From positions 1 to 19,564 of the forward strand of contig JANVFP010000072.1 of assembly GCA_027919835.1 (NCBI GenBank): 19,564 nt of DNA. The letters run 5' to 3'. Shown here piece after piece: positions 9,793-19,147 of this stretch. The notes beneath the pieces are model-generated. The model ran no database searches. It saw nothing but the letters and a program-made list of their open reading frames with translations, and was not told the origin of the DNA. Source of the stretch: Lentinula raphanica. Its lineage: Eukaryota > Basidiomycota > Agaricomycetes > Agaricales > Omphalotaceae. The stretch's first letter is position 1. Each line of letters starts with the position of its first letter. The translations under genes were made by a program, and so were the position numbers.

Positions 9793-10283
9793 TCAAGATC
9801 TGATATGGGCTGGCGGCGGTGCATGCAACGGACCAGTGGACACGCTAGTATTGTGAGGATCGGGTGGATATCCAGGGAGTCGATCAGCCTCATAAAGGGG
9901 GAGATATTCTGAGGTCATAGTAGCCAAGTCGCGACTAGAGATTCGTTGCATTGGTGGATAACCGTTACTGGAAGGGGTGCTCGCGCCGGATGTACCGCGT
10001 CGGCGACAGAGTCTGCACCCCGAAACCGCAAGAAACAATGACACAGCAAAGATAGATATGCCTACCAAGCAGATAGAACCAGTGAGTACGACGATGCAGT
10101 CTCCGTAGAATATGAATACGTACAGAGACCAACCACTATCGCAGTCAGGACCTGACGACTGAGACTACCAGTGTCGTTGATTTGAGGTGGTCCTTCGGAA
10201 CGAGCTGAGAAGGGAGCAGCGTCCACTGCATAAAACAAGATCGAGACGCCAAAGGTGACAGAGATCAAGATGATGAAGTTCAT
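9793..10283 (-). CDS. Predicted secreted-pathway single-pass membrane protein (140 aa), function unknown
   Basis: Exons 10283-10130 and 10061-9793 join to a clean 140-residue frame. Residues 1-22 look like a signal peptide (MNFIILISVTFGVSILFYAVDA, probable cut before APF). A short luminal segment with one NDT glycosylation sequon follows, then a hydrophobic helix at about 44-66 that is assembled across the intron, and a stop-transfer cluster CRLCRRR. The ~70-residue cytosolic tail is rich in Ser, Pro and Tyr (NGYPPMQR, SEYLPLYEADRLPGYPPDP), resembling tails with short docking motifs. I expect type I topology at the plasma membrane or endomembranes. The family is not recognised; such short single-pass proteins are common in basidiomycetes. 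Confidence 0.62.
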
Positions 10284-11361
10284 TGTGAGAGCTGGTGAGA
10301 ATGGTATTTCGTGATTTCAAAGCGTCGTAAGCGGTCGTTACGAGTGGTATTGCAATTGGCCTTCAGCAAGGGATAGAAGGAGATGGTAAGAGACCAAAGT
10401 GAAGCTATTGCGAGGCGAAAGGTGTTAAACCCACGACGGGCCGATGCTGTGCGATGCTATATATGAAGAACGACGAGGACTATGGAGAGTGCCGGCTGTG
10501 AATACCGCCAGACGACCACCTCAATGGATGGTGGGGAAAGAAGGAAATTAATCGAAGTCCTTATATACGCGCATCCTAGATGATTGAGTCAACGAAGTTG
10601 TCGGACTAGACTTTGCGAGCCGTAAGGCAAGTAAGCAACCCGGCTGCCTCAAGCTTTGATAGAGTTTGAACTTTTGAATGATTTCATCCTATACTTTCCT
10701 ATTGCGATAAAAATTGCTGTAGAGTCCTTGAAGTTACAAAGAGCACCTGCTGGAAAGCTAAGGAAGTGAGAACGCGGGGATTGGTTTCGTTGGAGACTTG
10801 AGCTTGAAAGCTTGAACACCAGTGCACACGGAGTGCACATTGAGACTGAGTGTAAAGTGCAGGCTGCAAACGTTGCATTGTATCTCCGAGCGCTTAAAAG
10901 TTGAATCTCCGATCGAGCGCCGGGAAATTTTACACAAAAAAGGCAGGTGGCTTCAGCCTCTTCAGCCAAGTTTTCCGTAGCTTATTCCGACTTCATTGGA
11001 CATTCGGCCATTGGCAGTTGGGTATGTTTCCCTGTGAGAACCCCCCCATCCAGGTGGAGCCGCCCTGCTGCGTACTTGCCTTCTCTCTCTTTCCTCTCAA
11101 AATTCCTTCAATTTCGATACATGATGACTCTCAACTTGACCGCAGCCTCAATCTGACAAACTACAGGTCCATAAAGGTTCGATAAATGTAGAAAGGCTGA
11201 TCTGGGTTCCTCCATGTACATTGATTACTTGTGGACTGAGTCCTTCTGAGTCACTGCTTTAGTACTACAAGGTTATCAGTCATATGGAGCACACAACTTC
11301 GACTGCGGGGCCACAGATATCAATACACATTCGTTTGCTGTTACAAAGTTTTCTTTACTTT
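10284..11361. other. Long intergenic region without a recognised gene
   Basis: This runs from the start of the membrane-protein gene to the end of the oxidase gene. The open frames at 10649-11185 on both strands show no motif, and I read them as noise. TATATAAGG on the reverse strand (about 10558-10566) and TATATA near 10457 could be promoter elements for the gene starting at 10283. No repeat or RNA gene was seen. Confidence 0.45.
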
Positions 11362-13007
11362 CTAAAAATCTACCTTCGTCAGAATCTGATCAGCTCTGCC
11401 TAAAACATCTGCAACGCCTTTCAATCCTGCTTGGGCGAGCGATACATCCAAATCAGCAAGGATGATTTTGATTACCTGTTCCACGCCTTCTTGTCCAGCC
11501 AGAGCCGCACCGTACACCCATGGTCGGCCAACTGGAGATTTAATAGTGAGCTAGTGTACCGGCGTGAACTTGGGAAACGCAAAGGACGTACGGAGTACAG
11601 CTTGGGCACCAAGAGCCATTGCTTTGATGATATCACTCCCAGTCCGAATTCCAGAATCGAACATGACAGTGAACTTTCCAGATTTCTGGGCCGCTCGTAC
11701 CTTTTGAGACTTCATGATGCTTTCCAGAGCATAGATCGAAGGAATAGCGCCGTCAAGCTGTCTACCGCCTGCACAACAAATGTAAGATCAGTTGTTTGCT
11801 TCGGATCTTTACTCAGAGAAATTTCCGAACCATGGTTCGAGACGACAATGCCATCAGCTCCGATATCGATAGCCATTTCAGCGTCCTGATTAGAGAATAA
11901 TCGATAAGGTTCCATCCAATTTGAACAAAAGCTACGATCGCTTACATCCACATGCTGAATCCCTTTCAAGATCAACGGTCCCTCCCAAGCATCTCTCAAC
12001 GGTTTCACATCCTCCCATGAACGGTAGAAACCAAAGTTCGCCTCTGCAAGCCACGCATATCCCAACTGGGCTGCCTCCTTCGCCGCTGGGTCCCCTTCGA
12101 CGAGTAGCTTCTGCTTGGCTACTGCATCATAAGGGAACTCGGGTATATCATCCGTAGGCTTGCGTCCGAGTCTGGACATGAAGACAGGATCAGAGCTTCC
12201 TACCTGGGTCCCGACTCCGTGACCGAACGGGAGATATGAACGTTCCAGATCATGCGGTCTCCATCCCAGAGACATGGTATCAAGCGTCAAGACGAGTCCG
12301 GTGAAGCCATTCTCCTTGGCTCGCTTCAACAAAGAAAGCGTCACTTCTTCGTGTCTAGGCCTTCAACACACAGAAGATCAGAAATCACTGTGATGATCAG
12401 TAGATTGATAACTTGCCAGTAGAGTTGATACCATCGAGGACCATTGCCACTGGCCTGTGCAACTTGTTCGATGCTGCGCGTGGATGCAGAACTCATGATG
12501 AAAGGCACTCCTAATTTGGCCGCAGCTTTAGCTGGGGCATACTCGCCTTCTGCTGTGAAGGTGCCTTGCACTCCCACTGGACCAAGCAACAGAGGACTGG
12601 GGTAAGTAACACCGAATAAAGTGACCTATATAGTAGAACGACATCAAGAAGAGATCCAAGGATCTACAACAAGCGCACCCTCAAGTCCCGATTGTTACAA
12701 GGAACAAGCATACGGGGAATGATTCGAAACTTGTTCATAGCGATCGTGTTTCCTGTGTAGGTTGACCATGTGCCCGCACTTCCTCCAGAGTAAAGGAACG
12801 ATCCTGATTGTGAGCATTGAGTGAATGAATAACTTGAAAACAGCTTTTACACTGCATACCGGGTTGATCTTTGAGTTTCTCGATAGCTTTCTTTTCAATC
12901 TCCTCGAACACTACAGTTCCAAGCGGTTCAGGCCCCTTTCCACTCAGATATATCTCTCGCATATAGGTTCCCCATTGTGGAATGCCGTCAGAGGAAACGT
13001 TAGACAT
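11362..13007 (-). CDS. FMN-dependent alpha-hydroxy-acid oxidase, lactate oxidase / lactate 2-monooxygenase type
   Basis: These TIM-barrel flavoenzymes oxidise L-lactate or similar 2-hydroxy acids to the 2-oxo acid (or acetate plus CO2 for the monooxygenase). Seven exons (13007-12860, 12803-12679, 12625-12417, 12360-11946, 11885-11831, 11768-11592, 11531-11362) total 1299 nt, or 432 aa, in a clean frame. Visible landmarks are FLYSGGSAGTW and FRIIPRML, PLLLGPVGVQG, FIMSSASTRSIEQVA, PRWYQLYW, LVLTLDT, ILKGIQHVD (catalytic-site Lys about K293), VVSNHGGRQLDGA (His about H317, Arg about R320), FDSGIRTGSDIIKAMALGA and LLGRPWVYG. There is no heme-binding N-terminal domain, so it is not a mitochondrial cytochrome b2; no targeting peptide is evident. 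The intron at 12416-12361 is of the GC-AG class. Exact substrate is not determinable. Confidence 0.92.
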
Positions 13008-13460
13008 GGTGCAGCCGTAGGAGAATGTGAAGGTTTGGATTCAAAGGCTTGCGAAGTGTCTGAGAAGAATCTTGATATCGATTGGGTGCATTACTTAAAT
13101 AGCTGTGGCTTGATGTTGACTGAATGAGCAGGACAAAGCGATCATTGTCGGGTGATTCGAATCCGGGTATTTTTTAACTGGGGCCGGCAGCCTGGTCTCC
13201 TTCCTATAGTATGCACTACACCTCAGAGAGGCAAAATCATCAGCGAATTTTCACTTCAACTTCAACTTCAGCTTCGCAAAGCCCAATAGGCAATTTCAAT
13301 CAAAGCTCCCCTGTCGGTAAAGCTCCTTCCTATGCCTACTTACAGGCCGGCTATCTAACAGTGCTTCTGCAGTAAGTACTAATGAGTTTGATACAGACAA
13401 CAGTGTCATGGCTTCCAATAACACAGTACATAGTGAGATATGATGCTAGCAGATTGAAGG
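13008..13460. other. Intergenic stretch between lipase end and oxidase start
   Basis: Probable promoter region of the oxidase: TATTTAAG on the reverse strand (about 13094-13101) lies about 90 bp upstream of its ATG. A short ACTTCA microrepeat lies at about 13250-13275. No exon was recognised. Confidence 0.4.
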
Positions 13461-15840
13461 TCAGACCGGGTTCGCCAGTATGACCTTAGTCACCAAGCTC
13501 ATAGCGCTCTCTCGATAATCATCCTGAGAGAGACTCAAAGCAGGGAAACCATCATTGAACTGTAACATGTTGGGCGAACTATTGGTGTATTGTGGCCACT
13601 CTATTCCAGTATTCCCATTAGGATCGAGGTTTGCAGCAAAGCGGATGAGATAATCTGCCATGTCTCCTCCACCGTAAACGTTCAATGTATCGGTACCGTG
13701 AGCCTTAAAGTTCAAAGAGCAACGTCTGATGAGAAGAAGAGACTGTTGAGGAAATACCAGCTTACTGATCCCAGAACCGGTAAATCCTTCAATCGTTTGC
13801 TAACTTTGGGGAAACTCAGTAGAGAGCGGTAATAAACAACCCGAGCCTGATTCGAAAAGCACGTACTGAAAGACCAGATAGGTTGTTTACCACTGAGATT
13901 CTGCAGGAAGAACCGACGAGGAGCTTGAAACGCAGCATCGCCTTGGAATGCAGAAATTCTCTTAAACTCGGGCGTGATAGCATTGTATATACTGGTGTTG
14001 AAAGGAGAGCCTTGAGTGATATCGGCAGGATACCCTGTCAACAGCTGAGCCAAGTCCGACTCTGATATCTTTGGAAACACTGTTCGAATATAAGTGGAGA
14101 GTTCGGATTGCGTCCTACGGATGGAAAACATTTAGTTGCCGCGTTTGTTTACCAGAAATAATGAGCCTCTTTACGTGATGTTCAAATTTGAGAGAGAGAA
14201 CAAAGTACCTTCATCATCACAATCGCCTGCGAGCGTATTTGACAATGAGAAGCCGAAGTTCGAACGCAGATTTGAGATACGTACCGCTCACGATTGGAAT
14301 ACTAGCTACCTGACCTTGCTGTACCAATTTCTGTGGGTCGTCGGATAGTAATACACCATCCGCACGGGGAAGCCATGGAAAGTTAAGAGACTATTAGAAA
14401 GTCGATGATTACTAGTCACTCATGTACGACACATATCCTTACCTGATATGAAATTATACTAGATGCGTCAGCCACGGCAGCTTTTATGAGCGGGTATTCG
14501 ACGCCTCGCATGCAATTCAGTGTATCATTGAGCCAGAACACCCTGTAGCTTCAACCATTGCATCGTAATCTACCACCGTCGTGATTCGTGAGCATAGATG
14601 TTCAGGTCTTCGGATTATATTGTCAATCAAGCATTGCGCACATTTCTGACCATGGGTAATGTCTCCCACAGGGATGGGAGAACCCGACTGCATGAAACCT
14701 GCACGGAATAAACACTCTGTGTCACCACCATTGGCAACCATATGCAATGCCACTGAAATAGCACCAGCACTTTGCCCCCAGCTTGTTTCAACAAATTGAT
14801 ATCGATAGCATGAACGGCAACACGAGTGACAGACCAATGTAGCACTCACATGGTAACTTTCTTTGGGTCTCCTCCGAACGCCTCTATGTACTTTTGGACC
14901 CATCTGAATGCTTCCCGTTCTGGTGATAGAAGAGTGAATTCTCGAGACATGATTTTTCAATCGAGTATCCTACTCACGATCTTGTAAGCCGAGATTTCCT
15001 ACCCCTGCATCTTTGACTTCCTGACTGGCCAAAAATCCAAACGCTTCGAGGAACGTTGGGAATTCTCGCAATAACGACTAGGTTTAGACTAACCTGTCAC
15101 TCGATAGTTCATGGAAACATAAATCACGGGTTCGTCAAGTTCAATAGAACGCTGAACAATAGTCGCCCCATCATACCTAAATAGAACATGTAAATATGTT
15201 CTCGAATTCTGTGTATAACGTACATTTGAGGACCTCCCAGTTCAAAGCCACCTATCAAGAATTAGTGATCTCTCTAGGGCCCCGAGGTTATATGTAACAT
15301 AGAACGATTAATAACCTCCAAAGATCCACTGTTGTCAACTGAGTTTCAGATACACAGAAACCACAAGTTACTGAGAGCATGAGTCACATACCACGAGAAC
15401 AGGTAGTTCAGATGAGGCCGTTGCAGTAGCAGGTCTGATGACATTGATAGTAAGACAGTCCTCGTCGTCTGGGAATATAAAGCCATAGATGCTGTTTATA
15501 ATGCAGTCGATGACCTCGTCTGGAAGTCCTGACATATTAGGAAGATGCAGGGGTTGTTGGGGGCATGCAGGACCCATCGACGTTGCAGAGAACGACATAT
15601 TATACGGCAGGATGGGCTGCGGGAGATTGAAGCGAAGAGGGCCGAGGCTACACGACGGAGTTGTCAGTCAATAGGACGATCATTTGAACCTATATGAACA
15701 TCAAAAATAAGAACAATCATACGGAGGCTGAGCAAAGGGTATGCCCAGGAATTCTTCAGTATCTCCCGACCTAACGCCCGTTACGGTAGCAGAGTCCAGT
15801 ACAACAGTGGGACTGGCGAGGGGACTGGTGGTAGACTCGT
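13461..15840 (-). CDS. Type-B carboxylesterase/lipase, 5'-truncated and with one frame break
   Basis: An alpha/beta hydrolase that would normally be secreted and cut carboxyl esters or lipids. Reverse-strand exons: from about 15840-15723, 15647-15392, 15328-15316 (13 nt), 15251-15224, 15176-15094, 15043-14978, 14919-14850, 14781-14642, 14569-14443, 14390-14285, 14226-14175, 14114-13867, 13803-13766 and 13703-13461. Motifs are LGIPFAQPP, EDCLTINV, VWIFGGGFELGG, the nucleophile elbow IWGQSAGA, CDDEGTLFS (acidic residue) and GSAHGTD (catalytic His). Exon 14569-14443 is one base short: after ATGCSGS the frame breaks at the TT of 14528-14529, where a third base would restore NDTLNCMRGVEYP. There is no start codon or signal peptide; the first in-frame codon upstream of YESTTSPLASPT is a stop (15851-15853). 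As given it cannot make a full enzyme. Confidence 0.85.
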
Positions 15841-15841
15841 A

Positions 15842-15917
15842 CCCAGTCGGCTAGTACGGCCCGGTGACGTTCGATGACAAGTCGATCGAAGTACGGGCTC
15901 GAAGAGCCGACTGGGCT
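15842..15917. repeat. Imperfect inverted repeat at the lipase 5' breakpoint
   Basis: CCCAGTCGGCT (15842-15852) pairs with AGCCGACTGGG (about 15905-15915). A nested TTCGAT...ATCGAA pair lies between them. It sits exactly where the recognisable lipase sequence ends, so it may mark a junction or element end. Confidence 0.5.
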
Positions 15918-16154
15918 CATTTAACCGTAGTTTAGTAGAGATGGTTTTAGCGCTCGTTGAATAAAATAACTTCGACGCGAAAAATATACGACCTGTACAA
16001 ACCTCTACCGATTCCCTCAAAACGCGCTCAATCTCTTCGTATTGAATCATCGGACCACCTAGCGAAGTCCGAATTTCTATTCATACGTTTTGTATTGAGT
16101 TATTCACGCGTTTATGTCAGGTGTTCCCTGGTGTTCCCAAGCTTTCCCGCCGAC
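15917..16154. other. 5' flank of the helicase gene
   Basis: A short non-coding stretch. An in-frame upstream ATG at 15957 would extend the helicase by 66 residues without recognisable motifs, so I start at 16155. No lipase signal-peptide exon was found here on the reverse strand. Confidence 0.4.
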
Positions 16155-18784
16155 ATGCCTTTTGTTGCGTTGACTGAAGTCAACCCAATAATTGCTAGGC
16201 AGGCCGAGTTCTCACTCTGTAACACATTCGACATCCCCGCTCTGCATGACTTTCAGATACAAGCCGGTCATAATGTTCTGAAGGGAAGGAATACCATTCT
16301 AGATGTACCTACTGGAGGAGGCAAAACCCTCGCTTTTTTCTATGCTCTCTTCTACTATTGGACCCCCGGTACCTCATATCAACGGACCAAGAAAATAACA
16401 CTCGTCGTTAGTCCACTGGTTGGGTTGATGGAGGCGCAGGCAGAGCTGTTGAATGAGAAGGGAGTGCCTGCGATAGCCTTGAGTTCATCAACTCCAAACT
16501 TGGAGGCTGCACTAACGGTACTGGTTTTGAGGTATCTCTTGTTCCAGACCAATAATCTCTCTTTGACTGATAGGATTTTGGGAATAACTTGTATCGTATT
16601 GGTTTTTTGGGCCTGAAATGGCTCATAGTCCCTTGTTCCATAAACGAGTGGTGGAATGCCCAGCCTTCCAGACCAATCTCATAGCTGTCAACATAGATGA
16701 AGGTCACTGTATATCTGAATGGGGAACTGATGATTTCCGCTCGGATTATGCTCGCCTCTCTGAACTGCTTGCCAAACTCCCAAGCGACGTCCCTGTTCTC
16801 ACTGCTTCTGCAACACTTGCCCCCGAAGTCATACAAGATATCGAGATGAAATTAGGCCTTGGGCGAAAATGCGAGCGCATCTCTGTATCGAACGAGAAAC
16901 CGAATGTTGCTATATCTGTGCGGATCATGCAACATCCGCAAGACTCATTTGCCGATCTCATATTCCTATTCCCAAATCAACCTACGCCCAACGCTGAGGA
17001 CTTTGATCAAACCCTGATATATGTCAACAGTCGGCAAGAAGCAGAGCAAATCCAGGATTTCTTACGAAGACATTCACCGGAATCCATTCCAAAAGTGGCG
17101 TTTGAATTCTTTCATCGATTCATTGACCATTCCGACAAAACAAAGATACATGAAGGGATCTCAAGTGGCCGCTTACGTGCAGTGTCTGCTACTGATGCTC
17201 TTGGAATGGTAAGTCATAGCTGGCTCCCTGGCTCACTTCCACTACACTAATTGACACATATTGGGTAGGGACTCGATTTCCGTAAAGTGAAAGCGTTATC
17301 CTGTGGATGGCTCCGCGTACATTTAATTCCCTTATACAGAAAATCGGACGCTGTGCGCGTGTCTTCGCCGAACTTGGTGAAGCTGTTCTATTCATCACTC
17401 AAAGTGCATTCAAGCGTTTTGCGGCCGAGTTTGAGCTTGGCTGTGAAGATCAGTCTGCACCTGAATGGGAAGCTGTTGGGTCATTGGGAGAAGATGGAGA
17501 AGATGGAGAGGATGACACAGAGGAAGATGAACAAGATGGTCCGCTTGAGTCTATCACAGAGCCGATGAAGGAGAGAACGATGAAGATGAAGAGCCCCAGA
17601 ACAAGGACGCTAGTGATCATACATGCCCGACATTCTGACGAGTCAGGCGCAAAAAATTCAAGACCTATATCGAAGCTCGTGACCAGTGGTTCCTTGCATG
17701 GTTTGTTGTTACCGAGGAGTGTCGCCGCATTCCTTGGAACAAATTTTACGGTAATGATTCAAAAGGTATGAGCATGCTCTCGCTTACCTTTCTTTGGTTC
17801 TCACTACAAGATTAGAAAAACTTCCGTTGGCCGTTACGCCCGCTCAAGCACGCTGCTGTGACAACTGTGAACCAGCAAATTTTCCTGTCAAACTGTCCGC
17901 CTCACTGACCCTGCACAACTTCAGGTTCCAAAGCGCTACGGAAAAGTTCAATCGAGCTCTATAGTGCTGTGGTCATCCACTGCAAACCATGCGCGAAGCC
18001 ATTGTTGACCGTGTGTATGGGTCTGTTCAGGGCCTGATCACAGGCAAGGCCATCCTTTCGGATGAAGTCATTCATACACTAGCAGAACGTGCTCGAGCTG
18101 TCACAACACTCCCTCTACTTCAACAGCAGGTGCGCTGGCACTTTTCCTCGAGATATGGAGAAGAAGCTGTGGCCGCAATCAACGATGTTGTTTCTCAGTT
18201 CCGTGATCCTGCGGAAGAGGTCCGTTTAGAGCGTTTAAGGGAACAAGCCTTCAAGAGACTCTCCAACATAGCCAGACAAGATTTTCGTGCAAAACTAACA
18301 AGGATTTCAGACGCTTGCTTTGCGGCTGTTGAACGAGTTTTACGAATGGATGACTCCGGTAAATCTGTCAAGTTATGCAAACCATTTCTCTCACTTCCTC
18401 GCCGCAATGTATGTATTACATTGCTTGTTCATTTATATATCATTTTGAATCTTATACAGGTACATCCGGGATACTATATCATCAACGAGCGGCCAATTTC
18501 GATGGCCAATATCCGGAAAAGTGTTGTCCGTGGAACTGTATACTCATCAGTTGAAGCATATGCCGAAGATTGGCATTGTATGTTCACTAATGCTCGCCGT
18601 TATAATGAAGATGAATCCCAAATATACCGAGACTCTGTATCACTGGAAGCTGTTTTTGACTTTACCCTTGTTAATGCTGCAAGAGAAGAGCAGCTTCCCT
18701 TCGAAGGTGGTCTGATGGTACGTACAGTTGTTTTTCATCCATGGCTTGTTGCTCAACTACCGCAATGGTTTACAGACAGTGTAA
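16155..18784 (+). pseudogene. RecQ-like DNA helicase joined to a C-terminal bromodomain, decayed by frame breaks
   Basis: RecQ helicases unwind DNA 3' to 5'. Exons read 16155-16517, 16574-17208, 17269-17765, 17816-18408, 18460-18717 and 18776-18784. Motifs in order: Walker A DVPTGGGKT (residues 50-58), TLVVSPLVGLM (Ia), IDEGHCISEWG (DExH, RecQ style), LTASAT (III), LIYVNSRQEAEQI (IV), ATDALGMGLDF (V, across an intron), QKIGRCAR (VI), an acidic linker, and a zinc-binding-like CRRIPWNKFYG...CCDNCEP. The final ~190 residues give a bromodomain: LPRRNVHPGYYIINERPISM...MFTNARRYNEDESQIYRD, with the YN pair of acetyl-lysine binders. Frame breaks, each one base short, lie at about 16609-16613, 17295, 17562-17563, 17890-17892 and 17950-17980, and an in-frame TGA at 17636-17638. 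From 17989 onward the frame through the bromodomain is open. Confidence 0.8.
18202..18717 (+). other. Bromodomain-coding segment (intron 18409-18459)
   Basis: The spliced segment from RDPAEEVRLERLREQAFKR to LPFEGGLM has the bromodomain helix order: a ZA-loop proline/tyrosine motif (VHPGYY, like PDYY), PISMANIRK, a VEAYAEDWHCMF helix, NARRYNEDES (conserved Asn) and YRDSVSLEAVFD. It most resembles C-terminal bromodomains of Snf2/SMARCA-type remodelers. It is uninterrupted and in frame with the helicase C-terminal region upstream. The intron is 51 nt, so even unspliced it stays open. Confidence 0.75.
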
Positions 18785-18882
18785 TGTAATTGCAGACTAC
18801 AAGTATCAATCAAACATAGAATCATCAAATTCTTCAATGAAGTCTCTAATCTGCTCGAGTGCATTGTAAGGCTCCTCCTCAT

Positions 18883-19147
18883 CAGGAAAAATATTTTCAT
18901 CTCTAGAGTCCCCAGAGATACCCCCCAATTCCTAGGCTGCTCAGAGATTTTTGTGAACTTTGAAAGATCAAAAAACATCCTAGAGATCCTGAAAGATCCT
19001 GAAAGCATCTGAAAGCACCAGAAAGCACCAGAAAGCACCCAGAGAATTTTTAGAAGCCTCAAAGAACTCAGATACCCTAGGCTCTCTGAGACTACCTAGG
19101 AATTGGGGGTATCTCTGGGGACTCTAGAGATGAGAATATTTTTCCTG
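18883..19147. mobile_element. MITE, 265 bp, with ~53-bp terminal inverted repeats
   Basis: Left arm 18883-18936 and right arm 19095-19147 are inverted copies starting CAGGAAAAATATT and running through the same bases to CCTAGG. They differ only by one substitution and one C in a C-run (six versus five). AT flanks both ends (18881-18882 and 19148-19149), a possible 2-bp target duplication; the flanks are palindromic so the exact ends are uncertain. There is no coding capacity. It is inserted in the DUF6589-like gene. Confidence 0.87.
18985..19040 (+). repeat. Short tandem repeat inside the MITE (10-bp unit, ~5.5 copies)
   Basis: The unit is GATCCTGAAA, changing stepwise to GCATCTGAAA and GCACCAGAAA. 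Each copy keeps GAAA at its end. Confidence 0.85.

Noticed and set aside
11431..12157. Forward-strand open frames of 152 and 78 codons
   Set aside because: They are antisense to the well-supported hydroxy-acid oxidase exons.
11362..13007. Cytochrome b2 (mitochondrial L-lactate dehydrogenase)
   Set aside because: There is no heme-binding cytochrome b5 domain; the protein starts directly with the flavin-barrel region.
15781..16050. Reverse open frame as the missing lipase N-terminus
   Set aside because: It is in a different frame from the lipase and lacks a signal-peptide-like hydrophobic start.
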